Assembly (NCBI GenBank): GCA_022577435.1
Contig: JAKOON010000005.1
Coordinates: 21,446,224 to 21,510,223 of the forward strand
Direction of reading: 5' to 3'
Source: Embiotoca jacksoni
Taxonomy: Eukaryota; Chordata; Actinopteri; Embiotocidae
Length of the DNA stretch: 64,000 bases
Within the stretch, counting starts at the first letter, position 1. Each line of letters starts with the position of its first letter. Of the stretch, positions 1 through 13,200 are shown in pieces. The position numbers and the translations under genes are program-made. The notes under the pieces are model-generated. The model did no database searches. It had not been told where the DNA came from and saw nothing but the letters and a program-made list of their open reading frames with translations.

Positions 1-1266
1 CTCGTCTCATACAGCAACCGTAGAGGAAGTCATTGCTACAGACAGCAAAAGTGACAAATGCATTTCAGATAGATTGATTCAAAGTTAATTGGGAGCATCA
101 AGGGAAAGCAGATTGCTGGGTTCGGGAGAGAAAGAAAACTGTTATCTCTCTGGCCCTCTGATTGTGGCTGAGTTGTTTTTACTGAAGCCCAGTTTCTCTC
201 GATCAGAGGGTCAACATTATGGGTCAGTACCCATCCTGCTTACAAGGCACTTTGTCTGACAATAGAACAGCCCTATCTGGCAAATCAGAAGCCATTCTGA
301 ACTGCAGCTTTGGACATATTTGCTCCCATGAATGGGGTTATGGGAAGTATGTGATGTGGCCTCCAAAGGAGCAATTGGATAACATCCAGTTGAGAAACAA
401 AAGGGCTTTGGTCCAAACGGTCACCACAAAGACCGAATAGCACTCTCTCATTGTCCATATCAGCACTATGTGCATTCTGGGCCACATTGACTAGATGTAC
501 ATCAGTCAGCTGGATTTGTTGCTGACAGCTTTATAGGCTTTAATTCTCCAAGCGACTACCCACTCATGTCAACATGTACCTGGGTATGACTAGGAAAGCC
601 GATCTAGCTTTGTAGCTTGATTGCTTGTTATATAGGAGCCGAGACAGAAATCAAATCAAAGACTTTTATTATTTTTCAACATCATTACGCTGTTTCTTTC
701 CGTTTCCTGTAGCTTCATTTCTCAAGACGGTGCACAGGTGCTTCCATGTCTAAGTCTAGTTTGAAAGGGATCACAGAGGGCTTTGATGTCCCCTTTCCCT
801 GACACATACCCCCCCACCTCCCTCCCCTTTCGGCACTGAGGCCTCCACACGTGTTTACCATACAGATGACCTCAGAACGGCAGGAATGCACCATGTAATA
901 GTAGAGGAACACTCGCTACGACACTGAGATGGTTCTAGCTTTGAGGAAAACTTTGGATTACAGTGGTAAGATTTTTTTTAAAGACATTCAAGGTCCCATG
1001 TGTCAGTCTCCGTTGGTTGGGTTTGTAAGAAACCTGTCAAGACAGCTGACGTTGCCCCGAGCACGGGATTAAGATAAAGCATCGTTATGATCAAAGGGAG
1101 ATGTTTGACTGGCCGCAAACACCAAAGTAACCTCGTCATTCATTTAAAACATTGGCCCATGGGGTGAGATAAATGTCTCTTTCTCTTATGCAACTGTCAG
1201 ATCATATTTTCAGGTCACAATGAGGCAGATAAACATAAAAACATTTACATTTGAAAACAACTAACT

Positions 1267-1284
1267 GGGGGGGGGGGGGGGGGG
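1267..1284 (+). repeat. G18 homopolymer
   Basis: Eighteen consecutive guanines lie in intron 1. A C18 run occurs at 15166-15183. Confidence 0.9.
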
Positions 1285-2631
1285 TTGAGTTGTTATAGGT
1301 GTATGATGCAATGTCAGCATAAAAAGACAAACATGCTTCTCTCGGGTATATCTACACAAGTATGGAGAGGTTTGCCTCTCTAGTTTTTCCTTGTGGGACA
1401 ACTTACATGTCATAACATTTATTTTATTTTCTCTGCCCAGCCTGCCTCCCACAAGGATGGGATGATGATGTGCTCATCCGCAAGACACACAAGAGTGTGC
1501 ATTGGTGTGCACTTTGACTCCTGTGCACTTGTCATGCTACTCATAACGTGCTTCTTTAGTGCAGGTTTGCAGAACTCTTATTTTGTAACGAGCATTACAG
1601 CTTTCCTGTGGTTTCGTTGTCCATTTTGAAACTGTAAAGTTCAATATCTGTAACTGAACAAATCAAGTTCTGACTTGATCATGGCTCATAAATGCTACCA
1701 AAGCCAACAGTAAGTCATCTGACAATATAAACAACAACAAAAAATGCTTTTAAAAACTTCAAACACTCTTACCATGTGAGTGGGCAGCATATGGAAAGCA
1801 GTTTTGAACAGCAATGATTTCAGGTTAAAAAAAGCACCAGCCAAAATGGAGAAGAAATGCAGATGCATTTCCAGATTCATCTGCCTGACTGTGGTCATAG
1901 CCCTTGTGTTACTTGACCGAAAATGTGAGTTTGCAGAGTGCGTCCTCGATCACCAGAACTGTAATTTCCTCTGACAGGTGGTTGCCTTTTAGCGTTAATT
2001 CCTCGATACGTCAACTTGGCACTACAGCTCCTGTGGCAAATGCTCGACTTGGAAAATGAATGATTTAATGAGTTACCGTGTGCAGTCACGAGTGTAATTG
2101 TGTTAAATGATCCAGTACACTCCTTTGTGTCAGTGCCATGGTAGCTTTGTTTTAATCCCTACATCCTCTGGAGATAGAAGCAATTGCAAGGTTTACCCAT
2201 TTATCAGAAAGCCTGGTGGACTTTAATGCAGTCACATTTAAAGCCAGTCTCCTCCTTATTGCTCATTGGTGGTCTCTCAGGTTTGTCAATGACCTGATGC
2301 TCTTTGTATTGAAGTTTCAAGGTCTTGATTGCAGTCGAGCCTCTCCTTTGCTGTTGAAATCCCGCCGTCCACATTAATGATGTTTGCGGTTCACTGTGGT
2401 TGAGACTTTAACTGCTGCGATAAGCATTCATTTAGATTTATTATTGCTGTCTCCATGTGGTTTATTTCCTCATGAGTGCCAGAAAGAAGAAGCTTCTATG
2501 TGACAATGCAAAAATATTAATTAACAGTTTCTAATAGACCCAACGTACATTAGACATTCATCAGGATTGTGAGAGCCATTTGCATGCTGATGAACTAAGC
2601 GGAGCCTTTTGTAATTTGATTACTACATTAA

Positions 2632-2633
<2 letters not shown>

Positions 2634-2695
<62 letters not shown>
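2634..2695 (+). repeat. (AC)n microsatellite
   Basis: An uninterrupted AC dinucleotide run of about 31 units. Confidence 0.95.
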
Positions 2696-2696
<1 letters not shown>

Positions 2697-3089
2697 ACTT
2701 TCCCAGGAAGGTTTCTAATTGAGTCAGCAGTTGACTGGCCATTAAATAGCTTGATGTACTGAGTTATTGATGGTCTCCCATAAAGGCTCTTAGGGATCTT
2801 TTGTCTTTCTTGCAAAGACATTTGTTGCTGTCTAATTGTCCTCTCAAATACTTGTGTTTGCCTTAGTCCACTCTTCTTCCATATTAATGATTGTATTCAT
2901 TACGCTGCAGGTTGGGCAGATTCAAACTCTCGGTGGAGCATGCCTTTCACTGCTGCTGTGGTTCAGCAAAGGAAGCATTCAAGTAATGTTGACCAAAAAA
3001 ACAAAAACAAAACAAGGTTCTCATGGAAATAAACTGAGGAATGTTACATTTTTGTAGCAAAATAGATGGTCAGAGAGTACCATTACCAC

Positions 3090-3180
3090 ACCTGTGGCTC
3101 AGGTAGTAGAGCGTCATGTCCACGTATCACAACATTGGTCATTTAGTCCCTGACTTCATGTGTCCACATGCCAAAGGGAG
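3090..3180 (+). repeat. tRNA-like SINE fragment
   Basis: CTGTGGCTCAGGTAGTAGAGCG resembles a polymerase III A box, followed by a decayed B box. It does not fold as a functional tRNA. Confidence 0.35.
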
Positions 3181-3657
3181 AGGCTTTACTTCTTCAACGA
3201 TGGTCCGACATGTCACTACACACATTACAGAACTCTTTGAAGTTGTTTTCAATGCATAGCCGTCTGTTCAGAGTTAGCTTTTTATGTGTTTGGGTCATTA
3301 CACTTTGCCCTGAAACAATTATCCCTCTGTGCTTATTGTATTGCTTTTCTTTCGAATTTTCTTATTGTGCCAAGAAACAGCTAGTAAGACCTTACAAGCT
3401 GTCATGTAAATGAGATCTAGTGCAGTTGTACAAATGGTTTGTGAAGGCATGTTGCAGCCTTTGTGTTTTCTACCTTTAAAATGAGGGATCACTCCGTATC
3501 CCTCTCCACTGGTGTCTGTTTGGCTCTAAATCACCTCATTAATCTGTTTCCTCTGCTGAAGATATCTGGCTCAGGCTACCCTCCATTAGGAGAAACCCCC
3601 TTATATGTGGCGAGATGGGGACACACAGGAAAATAATTGTGTGTGGCTGTGTTCGCG

Positions 3658-3663
<6 letters not shown>

Positions 3664-3745
<82 letters not shown>

Positions 3746-3766
3746 AGAGAGAGAGAGAGAGAGAGA
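3664..3766 (+). repeat. compound (GT)n(GA)n microsatellite
   Basis: A GT run of about 38 units is followed, after ATGT, by a GA run of about 11 units. Confidence 0.95.
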
Positions 3767-3925
3767 TCCCAGTTGTCCTGTTGTGGATGTAAATTTAAAT
3801 GAGGGGCACTCTGACAGGCGAAGACCTCAGAGGGTAATTTACCTGCACATACAACTTGTTTAAGTGAGGCCGGCTGTTGGCCCTGTGCTTTCTTAAGTGG
3901 ATTGGGATTTCAGTCACAGGCCCGA

Positions 3926-3926
3926 T

Positions 3927-3961
<35 letters not shown>

Positions 3962-3965
3962 CATG
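3926..3965 (+). repeat. (GT)n(GC)n microsatellite
   Basis: A GT run passes into GCGCGCGC and back to GT, which can form left-handed DNA. Confidence 0.9.
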
Positions 3966-4568
3966 CAGGTCTGTGCTGTAACTCTGGGTGTGATGGGAAT
4001 CAGGTTCCATTCATCCAGGAGTTATTTCCAGCCTTAATGAAACACCTGAGACCCACGTTGCCAACCTCGTATCTCTACACGCATTCACAAGACCCATGAC
4101 TAAGAGATAATAAGCTGCACTGGGCCGTTCTGTCGTACTCCTGTGCACAAGTAATGTCCTGTAATTGCTCACCGTGTTTCTCAGCAATAGATTTCAGATG
4201 TATAATATTTATGAATTTGGGTTTCTACCCCTCAATAGTTGATTATGTTTTGAAGATTTTAGAACTCTAAAGTGTTTTAGGAGGTAGATCACTTTAACAA
4301 TTGCAGATGTATTTGATGCTAATTGTCAGATTTAATCATTTGTAGCAAGTCTATGTGCATGACTTGGCCAAACTAAAACATGAAAATCTTGACTTTAGTC
4401 CCGTTGTCTGGCTTTGTATAATAATATCCTTATCACAGTATGCTCGCATTAAGATGGGTTCCTTGTATTTCTGTAGCACTGAACATTCTACATGATTAAC
4501 TAGTTTCTCACCTTTCAGGTTACAGCGCCATCCTAATCTGTTTGTTTTCTTCCTGTGTGTCTCTATAG

Positions 4569-4764
4569 AGATCCGGGCCCAGTTGGTGGAGCAGCAGAAA
4601 TGTCTGGACCAGCAGACAGAAATGCGGGTCCAGCTGCTGCAGGACCTCCAGGACTTCTTCAGAAAGAAGGCAGAGATTGAGATGGAATATTCCAGAAACC
4701 TGGAGAAACTGGCCGAGCGCTTCATGGCAAAAACTCGCAGCACCAAAGACCACCAGCAGTACAA
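4569..4764 (+). CDS. srgap3: srgap3 exon 2, start of F-BAR domain
   Basis: The exon follows the acceptor ctctatag and ends before the donor gtgaga. It is 196 nt: two bases finish a split Glu codon and the last two bases start a split Lys codon. It encodes EIRAQLVEQQK through STKDHQQY, the first helix of the srGAP F-BAR domain, including the near-invariant DLQDFFRKKAEIE segment. It corresponds to about residues 23-88. Confidence 0.95.
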
Positions 4765-7700
4765 GTGAGAAGACGTTGACTATGTGTTTTTCTGTTCTTT
4801 CTGATGTTATATGGGCCTAAGATTAATAGTCTTTCAGTATTTCTTTCACTTTTTTTATTTGTATTTTTTAAATAAGTAAACGAAAGTTTGACCAAGAATT
4901 CAATGCCAATTTTTTTTTTTATCCTTGACAGTTTTGATACTTTTTTTTATTTTAGATTTATTTCAGTCAGTGCTCATGGAGTATTTAGGTTAGGTATCCA
5001 CTTCAACACAAACGTCCTGACTGAAAAGACAACCGTGTCACTTTGGTTCTGTTATTATGAAAAAGTATTAGACAAGTGATGAGTTTCTTCAACAAGAAGA
5101 AAGTAAACCTTAAAGTTCACTTTGTCTTTCTCTCTGAGTTAGTGTTCATCTGACTCTGAAAGGAACATATGATAAAAGGATTAAAATGAAAAGAGATTCT
5201 TGATCAAACTGTTTCCTTTTCCTCCATTTGTCTCTTCTTTATCACTCCGTCTTCTTCCTTCATTTCTTCCTCTGTATTCACTCTGCATCACAATTTGAAT
5301 CTTTAGTCTTTTTATAGCTCGACACAGTTAAGTATGCTGTAGTTTTTGGCCTTATTACACTGTTGGAGTCTGCTGGAAAAAGCATACATTAGCATATTGT
5401 TTGAACTTGTGGTGGGAAAGAAAATAAAACGTTATGTTTGTCCTTGCTGTCTGCAAATAGCCCCTGCGTTTCGTCTGGAGCGCCAATGGTTCTAGCAGCT
5501 GTGTGTGCCCGTATGCGTGACTGGTGAGGAGGCTCTGGTATGGCGCTCTGTGGTTTTCATTGTGTGATGTACAGTCTGGTCACTTCATTCACAGGGTAAA
5601 CATTTGGCATGAGCCTCGGCGCATATTTCTAAAGTAAATACAAGACGTTTGAACAACATTAAAATCCCTCCTGTGGGTTTTAAATCACGCGGCCTGTATT
5701 TTTGTATTCGCATAAACACACATACAGTAATGTTTCAGTATTCCCTGTGTTGTTTTTATTGGACAAATTTGTCTTTGGTGTGAAAAAGTGCATTTTGTCT
5801 GCAGCCTTAAGCCAGTTTTCATTTGACAGGTCTTCTTGGCAAAGCCGCAGAATGCTAAAGCAGCATTAAAATGAGCAGCTGAATTTGGTAATTAGTCAAG
5901 ACAAGCTGCATTCAAAAGCTCTGTGGCTGACAGTCTGTATTTTTGTCTCTGGTTTGCATTACTGATGTCGAGACAAGTTGACAAGTTGTCGTCATTTCAG
6001 TTAAAACTGCATTAATATGCAGGATTTGTGACATATTCTGTTTCTTTGGACAATTTTTGGAAGATGCCCATTTCCCCTGCTACATGCCTCCTCTTTTGGG
6101 TATTTGTTTTAGCTACAGTAACACGGTGGAACACAGGTGGAGGTTGATGCTGTCCTTGCAGTGTTCCCCAGTGGAACACCCACCATGACGTTACACCGGT
6201 TTGTAAACTGCCATTTTGAAGCTACAAGTCTGGCATTTTGGCCGTCACCATCTTGGTTCTTTGGGGCCGGAAGTGGCCATATTTGGACGAGCTGTGGGTG
6301 GATTTGACTGAGAACCCGAGGACACTACACTCACCCATTGATCAGACGGAGGGAATTAAGCTCATGATTCTGTAATGACTTGTTGTATTGACTTTTTGTA
6401 TTTCATTAGAAAATGGACACTTTTTAAATAGTTGTGTACTGGAAGCAGGGATTTTTTTTGGAGCCAGCCCCTAGTTGGTCTCAGTGGTATTGCACTTTAA
6501 GGCCCATCTGCATTGACTTCACTTTTCAGACCTGGAGGCTACTTACATTTTTATATACATTCTGTGGTGGTCCTACACCCCCGTTGGTCTTCCCACCAAC
6601 CTCCAAATATTACAATGCGTGTTTGACAGGAATGAACCTGCTGTTTTCTGCTGATGGAGGATAAATATGTATGTGAAAAACCTACATGTCAGCATAAAAG
6701 TCTAAAGCTGCTTCTCTCTCATGCTTGGAAAAAGTTTTGACACAGAAGGAGTTCAGTCCATAATCCCCCCCGAGCAGAAGAATGACGTTTTTGTTTGTCA
6801 AAAAGCACAGGCTTTGAGCCACCTGTGGGAGTACCACAGTGGCTCGCTGCCGGAGAGGAATGCTTGTTGCTTCAGGGGTGCTCCGTGTGGAGCTCTACTT
6901 CTGTGGAGCTCTACTTCTGTGGAGCTCTACTTCTGTGGAGCCTGACAATGCTGGCGGTGAGACAGCAGTGGAGGATGGATGATGCCAACTCTAAAGTAAA
7001 GATGTTTTTGTTTTTTTTAATAGGCTGTAGCTACTTTTTAAAAATAGCCCACCAAGAAATAAATCTCATTTTAATAATACTAATGCTTTATTCTGAACAG
7101 TGGCTGTAGATTCATCAGGGATTTATGAGTGTAACAATATTTATTTTTGGCTCTGGCACAGGAACACGCAGCAGTTCATTATGGCATAAGAGTGCAACAG
7201 GTTATTTTCTTTTCTTACAGGCATTATCGTCTTTAAGCAGTTCAAACACATTAGCATCTTCGCTGAGCTACCACTGTCTGTCCTGCTGCAGGCTGAGAAT
7301 AAATCTTCTTCACTTAAATCAAATATTGTTGCTCCAGAGTTAGACACGAAAAAGGTGTTTTTGTTTTTCTGTTCTAAGTTGTGTTCCTCCTCATTACCAT
7401 TAGAAGTGAACGTTGTGCACAGTAATGGAAAAAATAACTGCAGCTAAACTTGATAATTAGCTCTTATAAAGTGAAGTGAGGAAAGTCTACAGGACACATG
7501 CTGTTCAACACAATGTATTATGTTGGCCAGAGCAGCAACTTTAATAGATGGGAAAACATTCAGAGCTCATAGCAATGCTGCAGTAAGACAGATAGCTGCA
7601 TTATTACAGCAGACACAGTACAGTGGTTTAGACAATCAATAGCCATTATTGTTCAGAAAAAGTTCAATGCCACTAGTGTTTTCCTCTTTTCTTGTAAGAA

Positions 7701-8588
7701 AATAAGACATCACAGTGCCCGGCCCACAGCAGCAGTCTGTGGGAGATCCATTCATTTGTGTTTCAGTGTCTGTTTGCAGAACACACACACACACACAAAT
7801 GAATAGATATGGGCAAACACTCTCCTGTCTCTCACTCTTTTTTTTTTTAAACACACACACATGCAAATAACCAGATACTGTATTATGCAAAGTTTGCTCA
7901 AGGAGGGACACAGAGCTGGTGAGAAGAGGACTCATTGAATTATTTATATCTCAGAGTTTACAGCTGGGATTGTCTTAAATAGTCCGTGTTTATCTGGAAT
8001 CAAGCTTCAGGTTAAAAGGACTTTCGCACGGTGTCTCTGAGGATAAAAAGAAGGTGTTGAACATGTTGTGGCTGCACGGTGTGCATAATGACACACATTA
8101 CTGTCTGCAGTGCAATGACTATGACTATGACTACTATGACTATGACGACAGAGGTCAAAAAGTTAAACTTTGTTGGGACTTATTCTCAAAACCGGTGATG
8201 CTTCCAAGAAAATCGAGCATTTCCTCTTCTCTTTAATTCGGCTTTGGCACCCTGTTGCTTCCTTTTAAAATTCAAATGTCTGAATGACAGGGGCATTAAA
8301 ACCCGCTGTGATCACACCGCTCCAGCAGCAGCTGTAAGGCTACATTGCAGGTCAGCGTCAGTCACTGTGGCCGCCCACTGCAGTTTATTAATGAAAGATT
8401 TTATCAGGAAGGCACTCCAGGACTTTGCTGTTTTGCCTCTGCTGCTGATAAGAGCTCCTGTTTCAGTACCCTGCATACTGAAGTGGTAATTATCCTTCAT
8501 TTTCAGCATCCGCCTACTCTATGAGAGTGCAAGTATGTTGACGTTGACCCAGTTTACTCATGGATGGAGATGGCATGAATGGACAGCG

Positions 8589-8646
<58 letters not shown>

Positions 8647-10135
8647 TAGGAGGCAGTAAGTTGCTAATGAGTTCTCTGTTTGGCTTGTCTCGCTCCCGTC
8701 TCTCACTCCTGGACATTCGTTTCCCCTTTCATACCTGTGTTGGAGCCTCTTGGTGGGCCCCAGTCTGTCTGTCAGTGTGTCTGTCTGACCCAGTTCCTGT
8801 TCCTGCCCTGGCTGAGGGGTGGGGGTGGGGTGGGGGATGATGACATTGAGAGATTTTCCTGCCATTATGTGGGGTAAGCAACTCCCAGAGGGTGTTATGT
8901 CGTCACGGCCTGTGTGGGTCTCCCACTTGTTTTCTTAGTCTTACCACTTTTTTTTTTTCTTTTTTTTTCTTTTTTTTACTGCTGGTCTCCAGTTTGATTT
9001 AGTAGGTCAGTCCTTGAGATACATAAATAAACTCTTTATGTATTTGTGTAAACCAGCATTTCTCTAAACCTTAGTTATTTAAGTTTGGAAACTTTGTTTT
9101 ATTTTATTCTTTGAAAGTATTCAAATGAATTCTGGATCACTTTATGTGAAAGAGTGATGCCGCTATTGTTGACAGTGTGTTGTGTGACAAACCGAATTTT
9201 GAAAGCTGTGAGCACTTACTGCATCAGTTTAGTTCTGGTATTTAATTAAGTTTATTTTCTTTAATAGTGAGGATACCTCATGTAGCATCTCCTGTAGCTC
9301 TTGGACACCGTAACATGTATTCACATAGCTGAGCTCTGCCAAACCAGCTGAATAAGCTTCTTTGATGTGGACAATAACAAATTGATACTCAACCAATAGC
9401 TTGCAAGCTACCCGTTAGCTCCCCTTGTTTTATGCAGTTTTGTTGAGGCTCGTGTGGTGATGTGTCCATGTCGGTGAGCACCTGAACATTATGCATTTGC
9501 ACGTCAAAATGAGCATACATTAATAAACACACATGTGCTGTCTTCACATAGATTCAGTGCCATAGAATGGAAGTATTGCACTCCTCTGATGCATAATGCA
9601 GAAAGGATTTATGGTAATTGCTCTCTAAAAGAGTGTTTGCACGGCTGTCCAGCAGAGCTGCTGCTGGCGCTCCGAGATCACTTTACGTATTTTCTTTTTT
9701 TTTTCCTCTTTGCACGTGTCCTGTTGCCTGGCATCAGCATATCACTCATCTTTTAGCAAAATCAGTGTTTTCACTCGCTGTTTGCCCGGCGTCTATGATA
9801 AATGAAAGCTCTCGGATGTTTTTCATGTCAGTGTGTGTGGCTCTGCGTTTATCAAATATAGTTTGCTTCCTGTTTTTGTCGCAGGGAACATTTCAGCTTG
9901 CTGGAATGTTCGCATCAGTTATTCATTTGCGTCTTTTTCGCTCTTCCAGCAGATGTGGTGCCAGCACTGAAGGCTAGTTCAGGGCTGGGTCACTTGCCGA
10001 GTGCAGAGTTTCACCTGTTGTGTTGACAAGTGCTGCCTGTCTATGCAAAGTGACTTTGCGAGGGGGGGAGCAGAGGCGAGTCGCCATATGGTTCCTGCAA
10101 GACTTGACCCAAGGCCCAACCTTAAAACCTCTCCC

Positions 10136-10209
<74 letters not shown>

Positions 10210-13200
10210 CACACACACAGGCATACACGCTCATGCTCTGTGCTGCTTTTTGCAGGCAGGAGGAATGTTATAGATTAACCCAGAGGAAGTCCGCCTGCAG
10301 GCCCATGCTTACACAGGGCCCCAGCTCATTCTGGCCTGGACAATGTCCTACAGTTAGCTTGGAAGCAGCCGGCACACAGCACAGGAAACAGCTCCTCTTT
10401 TTTTTTTTTTTTTTTTTTCTATTCTTTTCTATTCTTACCACTTTAATTCTCCCTTCGCTGTCTGTCTTCTGCTGTCACAGTTGGTTCAGGATTCCACTTT
10501 TCAACTTCACTTTAAACCCATCCATGGCTTCTCTAGCATCAGTCCACAATGTGTGCTTAAAGTCTGTGGCTCGCTCTTCCCTGCTTGGAGGAAGTCCTCT
10601 TGGCTCAGAGCATTGCTAGAGTTATGCCCCAGAAAAGTCACTGGTACAAAGTATTCGCAACTCAACTGCGCAGTTCTCGTGATATATGGAGAACCAGCAG
10701 TATATGGTACATTTGACACCAAGGAAGGCTTATGGGGCATTTCTCTTCTGCTTTTAGTAACGCGCCCCGGTGCACTTGACGTGTTTGTGAACATCCTGCT
10801 TGTCGAGAAACTCTCGCGATCTCCTAGTTAAAATGACAAATATTATGTAAATGAAATGACACAGACACACAAGAAAAGGTTCAGATGCACTAACACGAAC
10901 CATGAGCACATCCAGGTATCTGTGCAGGACCGCTAGCTCAACTCAAGAACACCGCTGAACTATTGAGTGGGTCAAAGTCTGTTTCTTCTTGTTTAATGCA
11001 TCACGCATTCAACTTAACATAAATGCTCCATGAAAACATTCTTCATAACCTCTTTTCTCACACACACACTGACTGTGTCCCCTGGTCCCTTCAGGAAAGA
11101 CCAGAACCTGCTGTCACCGGTCAACTGTTGGTACCTGCTGCTGAACCAGGTGAGGAGGGAGAGTAAGGACCATGCAACACTGAGCGACATCTACCTCAAC
11201 AACGTCATCATGAGGTTCATGCAGATCAGCGAGGACTCCACGAGGCTACTAAAGAAGGTGAGGGTACAAAATACTTTACCCAGTTCACGCTGCAGCTGAA
11301 TAAATGTAAAGGCAGTGCTAACACACACACTCACCCACATTTGGTCATAATATAGTGACAAGTGTATTCCACAACTGAAATCACTTACCTATTTGAGCGG
11401 CGATTCTTCTGATTTCTGCTTTGACCACTAGAACCATATAAAATATCATAGTAGGTAATTTTTTTTTTTTGCATGCTTTAAAAATGCAGGAGCTTTGTTG
11501 TCAGAAAGGAAAAAAAAACATGGTTGTTTAGTCCTAAAGAAGTTAAACACAATGAAAAGAAATAAGGTAACATTTTACATAAATTAGCTGACAACGAAAA
11601 AAAATATTATGAAGGAAATCTTGATAAATATGGGCATTGTTCATCGTTTGACACTGTGCTCATTTCACTCTTCTCTCATTTGCGTTATGTTTAACACATT
11701 CACTTTTATTAGTTAATACGATTTCCAAGCAGACTGTGTTTCACCATTTCCTCGTCTCTTTATGTCCCTGAAGTCTCTTTCTGACTGATATAACCTTCCC
11801 TGTTGTTGTTGTTGTTTTTTTTTGTTTTTTTTTACTGTACTGATGTTTGACCTCTACTAGCACAGATCAGATGTCACGTTCTCTTTGATCAACAAAACAG
11901 TTGAACTCACCACTAACGCAATCCAGATTTTTCTTAGCGGTCATATTGGGCAGCAGTTTCTCCAGTCCCTCATGTTATATAAACACTCTTTCACTTTCAG
12001 TTAATTCATTCATTCATTTGACGACGGTGTCATGATATACAGGATATATGCAGGCTGTATTCAGCGTTGCGTTTGATGGTATGAAGCTCTGTTGGGATCC
12101 TGTGGTTTCGTTTTCTGAATGAGAGTAATGCAGTGGAACCTTGGTCGCCACAGTTTCAGATCAGTATGCCTTCAGTCTCTCATGGCTTCATGACCAAAAC
12201 CAATCCGCTGCCTTCTCCACCACAAAGATGACAACTCCCTACGAGATTATGAGCTCCTATGCTGCAGGAGTCGCATGAACTCACCACAGACCTAAATTAC
12301 AAAGTGTCTTTTCTTCAGGGGAGTGTCTTTGTGTGAGCCACTTTTTCTATCTCTGTCTCTTCTCTTTCTTGCTCCACTTTACTGCAAACCCTTAAAGGTC
12401 CTATTTTGAGTAAATTCAGATTTCCAGTACTTTTTAAAAAAAATTATAAAGCAGGTCTAGGTGCCATATACTGTGAAAGTCCACAGAGAAATGCTCAAAG
12501 CTTGTATTCAGCAACTGTACTGTTGGTGTACTGTCTGGACGAGCCGTTTGGACTTCCATAAGTTTGTGATGTCACAAACTCATGCTTGTGTCCTATGTCC
12601 GCCCTCCACCCACTGTCCAACATTTTCTTTGGAAGAAAAGTCATTTTGCCATTAGGCTAGCAAGGTACAAGGCCGAGGAAAACCTGTGGATGGCCTGGGC
12701 TTGTGTCACTCAGAAAAAAGTCAGCCAATCAGAAGAGAGTTCATTGATAATGTACCTTTAAAGACACAGATACAAAAAAAGCCTGCTTTTGGTAGAGATC
12801 CAGAGAGAAGCTTCAGAGAGGAAATGTAAAAGTATATTGAGATGGTTTATACTTCTTAAAACCAAAAAAAATAACTGCTTCTGGAGATTAAGACTGCAAA
12901 TAAAACACCAGAAAGGTGTAAAATATGGAACCTTTAACATAATGTTCAAAAAGTAAAAATGAGGCGTTTTTATTTATCTAACATCTTTTCATGATTGCAG
13001 TTTCATCTGATTGTATGCAGGTTTGGTCTTTAAATACTTTCCTGAACCCCCAGCACACAAACAGGAAGGGACAGCAGTCATTTCCTTTTGATAATGTTTA
13101 GAGAGCTATGGTTCCACTCATGATGCCAGATGTTAAACTGTTGTTTTTCAGAGACTTGTTGCTTCCCCCTTACTTATGATGATGACCCTAATGATATGTA

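Larger units (their letters stand above)
1..4568 (+). other. srgap3 intron 1 (3' part)
   Basis: No protein-coding exon was recognised here. The first srgap3 exon, coding for the roughly 22 N-terminal residues, must lie to the left, which fits the long first introns of srGAP genes. The stretch holds a G18 run, several CA/GT microsatellites and one tRNA-like SINE fragment. Open frames in it are short and resemble no family I know. Confidence 0.8.
4765..11094 (+). other. srgap3 intron 2
   Basis: This 6.3-kb intron contains a minus-oriented copy of dispersed repeat R1 (about 6181-6585), a 16-bp tandem repeat near 6.9 kb, a short hexamer repeat at 8117-8150, CA-type microsatellites at 8586-8641 and 10137-10219, and T-rich tracts at about 8948-8978 and 10398-10418. 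No gene was recognised. Confidence 0.8.

Noticed and set aside
3090..3180. Functional tRNA gene
   Set aside because: The A box is fair but the B box and stems are decayed; a SINE remnant fits better.
10020..10619. 199-residue open frame on the plus strand
   Set aside because: It reads through an (AC)n repeat as poly-Thr/His and through a T run, with no recognisable domain; it is a microsatellite artefact.
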